Below are positions 31,559 to 43,955 of a stretch of DNA of 64,000 bases, piece by piece (within the stretch, counting starts at the first letter, position 1; every line of letters starts with the position of its first letter). Source of the DNA: Colocasia esculenta. Lineage: Eukaryota > Streptophyta > Magnoliopsida > Alismatales > Araceae. Both the position numbers and the translations under genes were made by a program. The notes under the pieces were generated by a model. That model was not told the DNA's origin. It saw only the letters and a list, made by a program, of their open reading frames with translations, and made no database searches. Location: NCBI GenBank assembly GCA_014218235.1, contig CM024753.1, positions 180,644,348-180,708,347 on the forward strand, in the 5' to 3' direction.

Positions 31559-34500
31559 TGTGACGACCCTCATTATACCGGTACGGTTATACCAACCCAC
31601 GTCGGTATAGTAAAGGTTATCACAGTGGGACATTTACCCAAACACTATCACATGATTGAGATATACACAAATATAGGCACAGAGTCGCGGAAGTAAAGGA
31701 CTAACTGTCATCACATTTCATCATCCACATTTCTCATACATGATCCATATAGCAAATTAAAGGACTAAACTTTCATAATTGAAATTAAACCAAACTACAT
31801 TGTCCACAAAATTAAAGTTCTACATTTAATACATAATTTGTCCACAATTACATAAATGATAACTCTAATACAAGCTACAATTTACATACTATGAAACAAA
31901 AAGGGACACAACGTCAACTCCACAAGCTACTCTCCACGCTCGGAGTCGCTCTCCACGGTCTCCTCCAAAAGTGTGTCACCAACTAAACCTGTACGCCGAA
32001 GCAAGGAGTGAGTCTAAAAGACTCAGCAAGTAACTCCATACACATCATTCATGCATACATCATAGTAGGTTCTACTATTTCAATTTGCAAGGCAATCATA
32101 CAGCATGCTTGAACATTAATAAGAGACAACCTATCATGGTATTTCTACAAAGTCAAAACACATGGTACATGGTTTAAGATGTTTCACATAACACTTCCTA
32201 TCACATGCTTTCTACTCATTTAATCACATGAAAACTACACTTCCAATTTGACTATGACATGATGGCAATTTACATGGAATTAGAAATATCATAGCATGAA
32301 TTATCGTCTCATACTCTAACACATTCACTTCACATGGTCACACATTCCCATATTTCACGTGGTTCATTTTTCAAACATTTCACATGTACACATGTTCACA
32401 TTCTAACATAAATAGTTCACATGATTTCACCTTTCACATTCACATGTTCACATATACACATTTTACACATGCTCACATTCACATTTCACAATTTATTTGC
32501 CGTGACACATAGTCCAAACCACCACTAGAAGGACACATCACATACACATAACACATAGCACATCACCTAGGCAATACAGTGATGACTATTGGCACTGCGC
32601 AGACCGGGAGAACACGTCTCCACCCTAACCAGTGGTACTTGTCCACCTCCAGGATTTCATCCTAATGCCCTTAGGATATCTTAACACATTGAACCTTCTC
32701 ATGGGGACCTTTCCATGATACAGTTCCACAGCCCTCTATGGAAGCAGTGTCACACACGGCACATTTTACACATTACACATTCCGATTAACACACGTTTTA
32801 CATATGATATTCACACTTTCTTGTTTATGCACATGGTTCTGTTCTTCCTTAGCATGATGCCACTAATAACAGAAATCAAGCATTTAGTAGCCCTCACGGA
32901 TTAATTGGAACGCACATCATTTAACCTTAATCATGGTACATGTATTTATAACTCATTTTCACATGGAAATCTCATAGTGTAGGCTACTGTCATCAAATTT
33001 TCCTGAAAATGTAACCACATACTTTTTTCGGGTATAGGAACACACATACAAATTTTCACATTTTTCTGAATTCACATGCATTTATAGAAATTAAAACACT
33101 CAGTTTCATGCCATTCATAAACTAAGTTAACATAGAACATGACATGGATTTCAGATTTGATCATGCACAGTCATGAACCACACATACATATTGGCACAAG
33201 AAATTTTTCCCAATTTTATTTCCCAACACACGATTTACTAAAATTTTCACAAGGTCTACACATGCTTTCTATTTCTCATTATAGGAATTATAAAAATTCA
33301 CATGAATATGGGAAAATTCCCAAATTTGCAGGGCATGGACTGATACCTACAAACATGGTTCATAAAATTCTACAGCATTTAATTCCTCAGAAATCATGGG
33401 AACAAAATTTAACATGCATAACCTCTTTCCTACACATGCTTTTCAATAATTCTAATAAATTATGCCATCTACAGAAAAATACAGGAAATTTCACACACAT
33501 CACATTATCTATTTTACATAACATATAAAATTTTCATTATATCCTCATGCGTAGAAATCCGGAAATTAAAGATATAGGGCAGAACAGTTCATTGTTCTGT
33601 CAAGAAGAACTCAACGACATACTATGGACGTTTACAAGAGTTGGCGGCAACATCGTTGGCCGCTGACTCAAGATCTCAACGGCAATAGATCTTGCCGTCA
33701 AGTTCGGACCTGTGTAAAAACACAGTCCGAGCTCTAAAGAATGGTGAATGTAGGGGATCCAGGACACGAGGAAAATCCATAAAAATGATAGAAACCTCCT
33801 AGACACATACATGGACAAGGTGAAAGGGTTACTTGCCTTTGGAAAAACTCCTAAAGGGATCAAAATGGTTGGAGAAGCTCTCCTTGGGCAGTCCCAAGAA
33901 GCCTCCAAGATGTCTCCACTCCAGCCTCTGTGATGCTCCCCTCTGCAATCCAGGGTCGGGGATGTGTAGCCGGATGTGTTGTCTCCATCCTTGTCGAAGT
34001 AGATCTCCAGATGAAGCCTTGGATCGCCAGATCAAAGCCTCCAAACTCCAAGTTTTCTCACAGCTCACTAGGGTTTTCTCTTATCTCTTTGCAAAGAGCC
34101 AAGAGAGCTCTTTGGGGGTTGTCACAAGGGCCATTTTAGAGAGGAGAACCTCTCACCCACGCAGAGGTCGGTGGGAAGGTCGGGGTAGCCGTTGGGGTGG
34201 TTGGCATCCCCAATCAAAGGCATGGCACACCATGCTGCTGCAGACTGGTCTGTCAGGACATAGACGTCCACCGATATGGCCGTCGACTTAATAATCGACG
34301 TCCACCTATATAGACGTTAACAATAAGTGAACGTCCATTCATGTTGACGTCGACTAACCCTTCGGCCAGAACCCAAAACCATGCAAAACCCTAATTTCTC
34401 CTAAGTTCATGCATGCAATACATAGGGTGTAATGCACACACTCACTATGTCACGAAATCAACCGATATATATATACAACTAAGTATATACATACATTCAT

Positions 34501-34610
34501 AAGTACACCAAGATAATGTATACATAATACTTACACGATAATGCATATACATACACACGCATAAAATTGCACACAATAAAATAATAAGGACAAAATTCGA
34601 GGGCCTTACA
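31559..34610 (-). mobile_element. Solo LTR 1, Tekay-type, inside G3 pol
   Basis: 3,052 bp, TGTGACGACCC...GGGCCTTACA with flanking AGACA. No coding sequence; the open frames within it are chance. It shares the order of landmarks of the G3 LTRs (terminal hairpin at 31574-31609, second hairpin at 32009-32025, conserved block at about 32500-32757, GC-rich words at 33600-33705 and 34255-34365) but is clearly another family or subfamily. A solo LTR forms by recombination between the two LTRs of a full element. Confidence 0.9.
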
Positions 34611-35400
34611 AGACAAGTGCGCCCCAAGGGGAAACGCTAGGGCGAATAAATCCCTTATCTAACAAATCCTGCAACTGCTTCCTTAACTCAGCTAATTCCG
34701 CAGGTGCCATCCGATAAGGTGCCTTCGAGATAGGAGAGATGCCCGGAAACAACTCTAGAGTGAACTCTATCTCTCTAGCTGGTGGCAATCCAGATAAATC
34801 ATCAGGAAAGACATCTGAAAAATCCTGCACTACATCTATCTCGGCAAGAGTAAGTGACTCATCAGCCTTGGGTATTAAAACCACACTGGCAAGAAAAGCG
34901 TCACAACCCTTGTTCACCATTCTCATTGCCCTCATGGCCGAGATGACAAACTTTCCTGCTAAGTTCCTCGGCAAAGGATGAGAAAATTCATCCTCACCAG
35001 GAATGCGGAAAACAATCTTCTTCCCACAGCAATCTACCAAAGCATAGTGCTCCTCTAGCCAATCCAAACCAAGAATAGCATCATAGTCCTTCATCTTAAG
35101 CAAGAAGAAACACCTTTCTAGGACTCTATCCTCAATGCACACCGGTAAAGACGGAATACACTTCCTAGTCGATACCGTACCCGCAGGTGTATGCACAGAC
35201 AAAGGGACTTCTAAATCCTCAGACTCTAACCCTGACTCTAAAGCTAACTGCCTAGCAAAACGCTCGAAAATGAACGAGTGAGTAGCACCCGTATCGAACA
35301 AAACCCGAGCATGCACACCTAAGAACAAAACTGTACCTTCGGTGACATGATCTTCCTGCTCGGCATCCTCACGAGCCAACGCAAACACTCGAGCTGGGGC
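34606..35400 (-). pseudogene. pol: G3 protease and N-terminal reverse transcriptase
   Basis: Protease motif VLFDTGATHSFI near 35295, then CFFLLKMKDYDAILGLDWL, and the RT lead-in (FPDDLSGLPPAREIEFTLEL, GISPISKAPYRMAPAELAEL, SPWGALV). It ends at the solo LTR target site and resumes at 31553. A TGA at about 35400, where the family normally has Arg, separates it from gag. Confidence 0.88.
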
Positions 35401-36690
35401 TCAAGGTCTCCCTGGTCGTCCTGTCGCTGGCGCTGCTGCTGCTGCTACTGGGGCTGGCCCCCGCTGGGCTCCCTACTGAAGCCTCGGACAATCCTTAATC
35501 TTATGATCACTACTCCCGCACTTTAAGCACTTTCCTGCTACCATCCAACACTCCAAACCGCCATGTGCCCTCCCGCAATGAGGACAATCCTTCTTACCAC
35601 TAGGGGAACGTTGAGAGGATACCTGACCACTGCCTGATGCCACAGGACGCTGCGGTGACTGGAAAGTCGCCTTCTTCCTCTCCTGCCTCTGGAAAGGAGC
35701 TGCTGGCCTCTTTTGAGAAGCCTTCTTCTCCTCCAGGTACTGCTCCATCTCCCCTTCCTGATGACATGCCGCGCTGAGCGCCTGCTCGAGAGTACGATGG
35801 TCGAAAGCCACTAACCTCGTCCTCAGTGATGGTTTCAGACCCATCACGAATTTCTTCGCCTTCCTGCGCTCATCAGCTACAATATGAGGGGTGTACTTTG
35901 ATAGCTCGGCAAACCTGGCCTCATACTCCAACACCGTCATGGAGCCCTGAGTCAACGAGAGGAACTCCTGCTCCATCTTGTCCTGGATGTGCTCCGGAAC
36001 AAACTTGGCTCGGAAGAGCCTCACGAACTCATCCCATCCGACTTCCATGGCACCATCCTCGAACCGAGTACGTAACAACGAGGACCACCATACATCGGCT
36101 CGCTCCTGCCAAAGCCATCCATGAGAGCTAACCAACATAATTTATACTTAAAGTAATAGCCACTAGATTAGATTTCACATACCTGTAGCATATAGGTGGC
36201 TAAAGTAACCTTGTCATCCTCAGCTCACCTAATGGCCCGGAAGATCTTCTCAATCTCCCTCATCCAGTTCTCAGCTAATAATGGATCGCTCTCCCCCTTA
36301 AAAGAAGGTGGCGACATCCTCTTGAACCTTTCCATGATGGAGGGTCCACCATGGTCAGCCTGGGGAACTGGTACCTGAGCCTGCTACAACAAGCGACAAA
36401 ATTAACATATATAACATAACAATCATGCATTTAAAATACAAACTACTTTATCTTATTATTCTAACCTGAGCCTCCAACTGGGCCTGGAGTGCAGCCTGAG
36501 TGTGGGCCTGCGTTTGCATGGCCTGCACCAAACCCTGCATGAAAACTCCATAGTCTACTGGTGGCGGTGGAGGAAGTACAGGACCCTGAGGTGCAGGGGC
36601 CTGCTGCTCACCCTGATCCTCACGCCGAGGCTCATCTCTCCTCTGCTCGCCATCACGAGTAGGAACACCACGCCTACCACGCTAAGCCAT
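35398..36690 (-). pseudogene. gag: G3 gag, apparently with two short introns
   Basis: Starts at 36690 (MA, then a TAG where Gln is likely). A Gln-rich head is followed by a GT-AG interval at 36384-36465 (82 bp, phase 0), then the gag core (MERFKRMSPPSFKGESDPLL, WMREIEKIFRAI, a TGA at about 36227, LATYMLQ), then a second GT-AG interval at 36106-36182 (77 bp, phase 0), then RADVWWSSLLRTRFEDGA and the rest. The zinc knuckle is CLKCGSSDHKIKDC near 35500. A TAG at 35473 follows the knuckle and the frame continues through an Ala/Pro linker. Removing both intervals restores the normal family order, so they look like introns rather than damage. Confidence 0.75.
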
Positions 36691-36828
36691 AACCTGTAGA
36701 ACGGATTAATCACCATTTAGAACTATCTAAATTCTAACTAATTACTTATTTATGTGGACATTCTACACTGACTTAGTATACAATGAAGATGATGGTATAT
36801 GCATATTTATGTAAAATTTCAGCCTGAT

Positions 36829-36840
36829 TCTCTGATACCA
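36829..36840 (-). promoter_or_regulatory. G3 primer-binding site (initiator Met tRNA)
   Basis: On the minus strand TGGTATCAGAGA lies 5 nt after the end of the 5' LTR. It matches the initiator tRNA-Met complement used by Tekay elements. Confidence 0.88.
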
Positions 36841-36845
36841 ATCTC

Positions 36846-39643
36846 TGTAACGACCCTCTCATATCGGTACGGTTCCACCAACCCACGTCGATATAAAAGG
36901 TATCACTACAGTGGGACATTTACCCAACACTAGTACGATAGGCTAAAACATACACAAATATAGTATATCTCATGACAGCGGAATTTAAAGAACTGAAAAG
37001 AAATTTTATTCCATCATCCACATTCTATTCACAGTCCGTATAGAAAGAAAGAGAGCTAATTATTCATAACTGAAATAAAGTAAATACATTGTCCACATGA
37101 GACTACGCAGAGTCTTTATTACATACTATGAAGTAATGAAAATTACAATGCTAACTCCACAACTATCTCTCCTACTCTCGCTCCGAGTCGCTCCTAACGA
37201 TCTCCTCGGAAGAAGTAGAAACGTCTGCACCTGTACGCCGAAGTAAGAATGAGTTCAAAAAACTCAACAAGTAACACCAGCACACTAAACATACATGCAT
37301 CAAGTAATATCCATACTCTTAAGCTACATCATTTACACATAATGCATGGAAGTGACAAATTCTCAAATAAAAGTCTATTCATGATTTCTACACATTTTTC
37401 ACAGAGGATTTGGTTTTTATATACAATAAGCAAATCCTATCACATGCTTTCTACACTTTTCACTATGCTAGACTGATTTCATTCATAAGCCACATGTTGA
37501 TCATTTTACGCAATATTTACACATTTCATAACAACTAATTTAACATGAATTCTAAGACAAGTTTTCACATGGTTAACACATTTATTTTAGTGAAAAGCTC
37601 GCTGTTTTACTACTATCATGTCACATTCATAAGAAACTTATCATTTTGCATGCTTTCAAAAGAATTTTAGGAACACATATTCACTTACACAGGTTCATAA
37701 TTTACACAATTTCTTTCACTTAAACACATTTTCACTTTCACTTAATGCCGTGACACATAGCCCAAACCACTTTAGAAGGACACACACTAATCACATCACA
37801 TATCAATCACCTAGGCATTTCAGTGATTAATCTTAGTTACTGCGCAGAACCGGGAGAAGCACTCTCCACCCTAACCAGTGATACTTGTTCGCCTCCAGGA
37901 TTTAATCCCAATGCCCATGGGACATCACACACTTTGAACTTTCCCATGGAGACTTTACCACAGTACAGTTCCACAGCCCTCTAAGGTAGCAGTGTCACCC
38001 ATTGGCATATTAATACATTTTCTCAATTTCAACACATTTTTAAACACAAAATAATCACGCATTCACCTCATGTTCACACATTTACATTCTTCAGTATTAC
38101 CTAGCATGGTACTACTATTTTCAGTATTAATCAGATTTTTACAATAATCCTAATCATGCTGAAATTTTTGCAGAATTAAACATTTATCATATTAGCATGT
38201 ATTAATTATTAATACCTAACATAAAACAAGTTTATATATCTACTGTCATCTGTTCGGTACAAAAATTTATCCATAAATTCATCACAGTTTAACCATCATG
38301 CACACCAAAATTTGCATTTTTCTGAGTTACACATATTTTTTGAAAAGTCTAACAGTGATGATATCAACTGTAAAAATAGTCAAACTGATACAATTTGTCA
38401 TTATTCGAATTCCTAATTTATTTCACACATGAATACTAACAGTACAAATTTTATAAAAAAATTCAGGGATTTAACTAGTTTCGCAAGAATTCTTAACTTT
38501 TATGCATTGAATAGACATGTTAACTATTTTTCAGTTCCGAAAATTTAATAAACTGTACAGATATTATAAATTGCTCAAATTTTTATATCATGCATCAAAT
38601 CTTATGAACAATGTACAGAAAATTTATGACACTAAATTTCTACTCATAATTCATAAACTACATTTTCCAAGATTAACATTCTATTGGTAACACATTCCAA
38701 AAATTCTAATAATTAGTGAAAATTTCAAAAATGCACAATAACTTACAGTACAACTAAACATATAAATTTACATATTATATAAAATTTTACCATATATCTT
38801 CATGCGGAAAAACTCGAAAACTAGTTCATATAGGGACAGACCTGCACACTGTTTGAAGAACTCGACGGCAAGGGGGTGGCCGTCTATAGGTTAACGACAT
38901 TATATGATGCCGCCAACACATGATATTAGCGGCAAGGGATCTTGCTGTTAATATCCTGTCTGCAGAACACAGACTGAAAGCCAACAAATCACTTGAAAGG
39001 GGGGGTTCCAGGACACGAGAAAAATCTGAAAAAAATCCTGGCACATACTAAACACATGTAGGGTCAATGTGAATGGGGTACTTGCCTTCTGTAAAATCTA
39101 CCAACGACGATTTAAGTCGGAGAAGACCTCCTCGGCCTGTGCCAAAGAGTCTCCAAATCCCTCCTTCTTCAGATCTTCTGTTGATCTTCCCAGAACACCG
39201 GCGTGGGGAGTCGTTCCCGGATGTTCAAGGTCGACACCAGTTGATGTAGATCGCCAGACGAAGCCTCCCAAAGCCGGATCTTTCAGGTTCAAGTTAGGGT
39301 TTTGCTTAGAGAAGATAGGTTTTTGACCCAAGAGCCAAAGGGATGGATCTGGCCGAAATTTGGATATTATAAAGGGTTGGGGGTCGGATCGGTTAAAGAG
39401 GCAAGTCTCAGAGCCGTTGGGAAGGGTTTCCCAAACAAGAGGCTCAATTTCCAGAGGCGTTTCCGGATCTGAAAACGTAACAGATCTGGGATATTGGCGT
39501 CCATATCCATGGTCGTCTATCCAAAAATGGGCGTCCATCGATATTGCCGCCTACCCCTGGTCAGCGTCAGCCGATGTGGACGCCGACTGGCCGACAAAAC
39601 TCACTTTAATTATGCAGAATTTAAAATACTACACACTTAATTA

Positions 39644-39703
<60 letters not shown>

Positions 39704-39846
39704 CATATACTATGTACATTTCAATAATACTAATTCATACCATTTATATCAATAAATACTTATACACAATACTCATGCATCAATAGTATACACTTACACA
39801 CACATACATATACTTAACAAACAAGGTGAAAATCAAGGGCCTTACA
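36846..39846 (-). repeat. G3 5' LTR
   Basis: 3,001 bp; direct copy of 25896-28872 with scattered substitutions. The largest length difference is the TA microsatellite at about 39648-39699, much longer here. Second-hairpin copy at 37250-37266; conserved block at about 37745-38005; GC-rich words at 38865-38950 and 39490-39600. Confidence 0.9.
39646..39700. repeat. (TA)n microsatellite in G3 5' LTR
   Basis: About 50 bp of uninterrupted TA dinucleotides. The matching place in the 3' LTR (28705-28735) is much shorter, so the repeat changed length after insertion (or was misassembled). Confidence 0.85.
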
Positions 39847-39851
39847 GAATA

Positions 39852-41010
39852 CCTTCAAAAATATATCCTTTCCACTATCTATGGTATTCCTTTCCTCAAC
39901 CTCTCTGAGCATCTAAACATTGTTCTTCCTCTTTACCAGTTGACCCACCTTCAAAAACCCAAAATTTATGAGGGCACTGAGTTCAAGACTGAAGAGCAGT
40001 GGGCCAACGTCAAGGGCAACAAGTCTCTGTACTCCAAATACTTGACTGCCCGTGCAGAAACCCTTACCCATAGAGATCACCAACTCACTCTTTCTGAGTG
40101 GTTCTTTCTTCAGCATAAGACCTCTTGGGGACCATTCATTCTGAAAGAGATCAGGATAGCCAAGAACTTCCAGTTGTACAGTGATTTCTGCTACCTGAAC
40201 AAGCTGCCTGAAGTCCAGTTCTACCAATTTCATTCAACCCTAGTGATGCTGAGATCAGAACATCCAATAAATCTTCCCCTCACAGTGGATTTTGCAAACC
40301 TCAAAGTTGACTCTCCAGTTCTTCTGCCGAAGCTACACTCCTTAGTGTTTGACTCAGATGCAGGCTCCCATGCTTTTGATATGTTTGCTAAGCAGATGGG
40401 TAGAATGTCAGCTAAGCAGGGTAGATTGCCTTCCTTTTTGCGGTTTATTTTCAGAGAATACCACTTTGGCCGCATTTTCTCCCATGTTTTGGCTCCACTC
40501 ATTTCTGAGTGTGAGAGGCTTTCTCCCTCTGAATGGGAAAAGCTCTATAAGGAATCCCATCTTCAGTTGCAAGCCATCAACAGTTCCTTAGTCAGTCAAC
40601 ATAAGCCTATTCTATCAGCAGAAGCCTTCTTGGATCTCAACTCCATAAATCCAATTCAAGTGATATATGTTCAGTGGGCAGCCAGATATACTGCCTTCTA
40701 TGCCATGAAGAAGGATCTTCTTGATCAGAAGATTTTCTATCCAATCTCTCTGGATAGATTTCTCCATCGCGCCAGTTTTGGAAAGAGCACCTACTTCAGA
40801 TTCATACTGGACAGAGATCAGTATGAAGAATTCCTGGAACAGCATCGGCAGCTATACATTCAAAGGATCATTCCAGCCATGGGTTCTTCTTTTTCAGTTG
40901 CTCCTGGTGTTTTCCACCAGATTTTTGAAGATATGGAAATCAAGGCATGGGCTGTCATTTCACATCATGCCTCTATTTTGTTTCCTTTGTATTATCTTGC
41001 TCATAATTAA
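39852..41010 (+). pseudogene. SIRE-A env-like extra ORF, 3' part
   Basis: Resumes the frame broken at 25895. It is open from the junction to TAA at 41008-41010, about 385 residues. Motifs include GIPFLNLSEHLNIVLPLY, LTLSEWFFLQHKTSWGPFIL and FYPISLDRFLHRASFGKS. A homologous end is found in SIRE-B at 43106-43831. The C-terminal hydrophobic stretch (AVISHHASILFPLYYLAHN) is too short and mixed to call a membrane anchor. Function unknown. Confidence 0.75.
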
Positions 41011-41062
41011 TCCAAAGCTCTCTCTCTTCTTTGTCTCATAGACTATCTTTTTGCTTATTGAC

Positions 41063-41155
41063 AAAAAGGGGGAGAAAACTAAAGCAACTCTGAAAAGCAT
41101 GTCTGTTTATTTATGCTATTTAGTATATTTTGTCATCATAAAAAAAGGGGGAGAT
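41063..41155 (+). promoter_or_regulatory. Two polypurine tracts at the 3' end of SIRE-A
   Basis: AAAAAGGGGGAGA occurs at 41063-41075 and again at about 41143-41154, the latter directly before the LTR. SIRE-B has the same doubled arrangement (43840-43852 and 43942-43954). The LTR-proximal copy should be the functional plus-strand primer; the upstream copy is conserved but unexplained. Confidence 0.8.
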
Positions 41156-43105
41156 TGATAACCAAACTTTCCCCATATAAATTAATTCACTTATTTATAT
41201 ATTAATTTTGATGATTAACAAAACAATACTAATGAATTACTTGAGCCTTGAGGACAGGAAATAAAAGTAAAAGAAAGTTCAAGACAATCAGGTAAAACTC
41301 TCACTTCATATTTTTCCCAAGTCATTGCATCGACTTCTTCATACACCGTAACGATTTGCTCGTCGCAACGATTTCTTAAGTTGTCATAACGATTTCTTAA
41401 GACCTCGTAACGATTTGCTCGTCGCAACCGTTTCTTAAGAACTCGCAACGACTTGCTCGCCGTAACGATTCCTTTAGAGCCCGTAACGACTTGCTCGTCA
41501 CAACGACTCTATAAGTGACCGTAACGATTCCTTTAGAGCCCGTAACGACTTGCTCGTCCTAACGACTCTATAAGTTATCGTAACGATTCCCTTAGAGCTC
41601 ATAACGACTTGCTCGTCACAACGACTCTATAAGTTGTCGTAACAATTTCTTTAGAACTCGCAACGACTTGCCTTTTGCTAAGTGTTTCATATCAATTTCT
41701 TCAGAAACACAACGACTTGCATCTCATAACGATTTCTGTAGAATTCATAACGATTCTCTTTTGATCACAACGATTTCATAAATGCTTATAACGATTTTTC
41801 TTGCACAACGATTTCATAAGTACTTATAACGATTTGTCTTGCACAACGATTTCATAAGTGCTTATAACGATTTGTCTTGCACAACGATTTCATAAGTGCT
41901 TATAACGATTTCATTATTATGATTTAATGATTCTCTGTCATAACGATTTGCCTATCCACTTATAACGATTTCATAAGTCATAAAGGCATCGGCTTTGTTT
42001 ATATCGATCTCATTGTTATATCAATACTCTTTAATATACGTTGAATAGTCAAAGTCGTATCTCGTCTGTTTGACTGCTATGCATTCAATGCACTCTGAAC
42101 ATATCTCTCATGCATGCAGACGATATCTTCCACTATTGTGCTATTCTGTCTACATCTTTATTTTTACAGAAAGGAGCTTTGCTAAATCTAGCAATATCTT
42201 TTCCAACTGTGACTGACAATCAATGACAGCCCTAGCTGTCTCCTATTTATTGTTGATATGCTTGCAGATACCTGACAAGATTTATCTGTACAACGTTGGA
42301 CACAAAAGATACAAGATATCAAAACATTTCTTTGACGTATACTAAAGGATAAAAGACTGAAGATCAGAAGCTTCCTTGCAGACCAGTCTAACGTACACCA
42401 GAATGAGAGACAACAGATCTTTAACGTTCAAATTTCAAGTAGAAGCTTAAATACAAGACTACAAGACTGAGAAAACAACTCTTGAAGAGAATAACATTCT
42501 GTGATAGATAATAGCCAATCCTTCAAGTCTTCAGTAGTTCAAACAAGAGCGAAGCACTCCATTCCAATAGATCTTAGCTCTTTATCTCTCTGTGTTGAAA
42601 AAGAAATTCCTGTGAGAGCCAGTGAAGTCTTTGAGAGAAACCAGTGTCAAAATCCTTTCTCTCTCAAGGCTTGTTTGCTTCAGATTGTAGCTGTTTGGGC
42701 TAGTTCCTGAAGCTTGTTCTTGTGCTTACTTTTATTAATTTTATTCCCTTCTGTGTGAAGGAAGACCTGGTGGTATCTAGGGTGGTTGTTTTCCCTTTAG
42801 GTTGAAGGAAGACTAGTTGAGGCTGGGTGTAAGGATCCGTGAGGGGGATAGTACCCTTGATAGTGATATCCTGAGGTATTGCTCAGGGACTGGACGTAGG
42901 TCTCCTGTGGAAAGGAGTTCCGAACCAGGATAAAATCCTTGTGTCTTGTGGCTGTGTTTTCTGCGTTTGCTGTTTCATTCCCTCTAACTCTAACCTTCGT
43001 TTAAGTTGTTGTGTAATCTTTTTAGTGAACAGGTATCAATCTAAGATCTAATTTTTAATAACCCATTCACCCCCCCCCCCCTCTGGGCTAGCTAGATGGG
43101 CAACA
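41156..43105 (+). repeat. SIRE-A 3' LTR
   Basis: 1,950 bp, TGATAACC...GGGCAACA. Its right 1,049 bp match 17085-18131. Its left part contains an array of CGAT/CGACT words (separate entry). It ends inside the SIRE-B extra ORF. Confidence 0.9.
41343..41985 (+). repeat. AACGATTT-type word array in SIRE-A LTR
   Basis: Dozens of copies of AACGATTT, AACGACTT and AACGACTC spaced about 15-25 bp. Part of it is a higher-order tandem repeat of about 60 bp (containing CCTTTAGAGCCCGTAACGAC and CTCGTC). Near 41760-41910 the unit changes to a ~35-bp form with CATAAGTGCTTATAACG. Confidence 0.8.
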
Positions 43106-43831
43106 CCTATCATTTTCGAAAGATTTGCAAGAGTCATGGCTAAAATCTTTGTTCAGCACGGAGCTCCTCTTGCTTTCCATAGATTCCTCTTTAGGGAATA
43201 TCAAAGAGGCTTCATCAAGTCATCATTCTTAGCTCCACTGCTCTCAGAGACTGAGAGATTTGTCAACACTGATTGGTGTAAAGCCTATCCTGAGGCTGCA
43301 CTTCAGCTTGAGCAATTGAATTCTTCTCTACACAAGTTAAATTAGTTGACTCTCACTCCAGAAAAATTCATGTGCATCAACTCCTTAAATCTGGTTTCAG
43401 ATCCCTATTCTACCTAGATTGAGAGGTACAAGATCTTTGTAGCCTTGCGGAAGGATTTGCTTGCTCACAAGCTCCATTATCCTCTTTCCATTGATAAATT
43501 CCTTCAGCATGCAAGTTTTGGCACCACAAGTCTCTACAAGTCCATCCTCAGCAATCAGGAGTATACTAAGTTCATAGAAGAGCAGAGACTACTCCACATC
43601 AAGAGACTTAGTCCAGAGATGGGGCCCTCTTATAATATTAGTTGGGGGGTCTTTAGAAATCTTTTTGAAGAGCAGGAAGTTCAAGCATGGCAGCTCATAA
43701 CTCGCTATGCTTCTAGATTGTCTCCTACCTTCTACATGCCTACCCCTCTAATGAATGAAATTCCATTTCTTGGCTCCATTTATCTTTGTCTATCTCCTAT
43801 TTTATCTTATGTCTATCTAATTCTTTTTTAA
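43106..43831 (+). pseudogene. SIRE-B env-like extra ORF, C-terminal remnant
   Basis: Homologous to the last ~240 residues of the SIRE-A extra ORF: FHRFLFREYQRGFIKSSFLA against FLRFIFREYHFGRIFSHVLA, and YPLSIDKFLQHASFGTTS against YPISLDRFLHRASFGKS. Stops at about 43343 (TAG) and 43420 (TAG) break it. The remainder lies to the left of SIRE-A, beyond the window. Confidence 0.82.
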
Positions 43832-43955
43832 TTAATGACAAAAAGGGGGAGAAATTATTTTGAAATACATACCTTAAACATTTTTCGCAAATTAATTTCA
43901 ATCTTTTATATATATGCAACTCTCTATATTTTGTCATCACCAAAAAGGGGGAGAT

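Larger units (their letters stand above)
25896..39846 (-). mobile_element. Tekay/Del-type chromovirus G3 (Ty3/gypsy)
   Basis: Flanked by perfect GAATA duplications. LTRs are 25896-28872 and 36846-39846. Reading right to left: Met-tRNA primer site, gag with zinc knuckle, protease, RT, RNase H, integrase, chromodomain, polypurine tract. A chromodomain plus ~3 kb LTRs indicates the Tekay (Del) lineage. A solo LTR of a related element splits pol at 31559-34610; without it the internal region is about 4.9 kb. Lesions are mostly stops that fit C-to-T or G-to-A change (CAG or CGA to stop, TGG to TGA), as expected after cytosine methylation. Confidence 0.92.
17085..43105 (+). mobile_element. SIRE/Maximus-type Ty1/copia retrotransposon SIRE-A (interrupted by G1 and G3)
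   Basis: Order is LTR, Met-tRNA primer site, gag, pol (protease, integrase, RT, RNase H), an extra env-like ORF, polypurine tract, LTR. Integrase before RT makes it Ty1/copia, and the extra ORF after pol with ~2 kb LTRs makes it SIRE/Maximus. G3 is inserted in the extra ORF. The 5' LTR fragment begins at the base matching 42057, so its first 901 bp are displaced by G1 and should lie left of the window. Removing G3 gives an internal region of about 9.1 kb. CCTAT at 43106-43110 is the presumed right target duplication. Confidence 0.88.

Noticed and set aside
33139..33528. A 129-codon frame in solo LTR 1
   Set aside because: AT-rich LTR sequence, His/Asn-rich peptide without domain; not open in the G3 LTRs.
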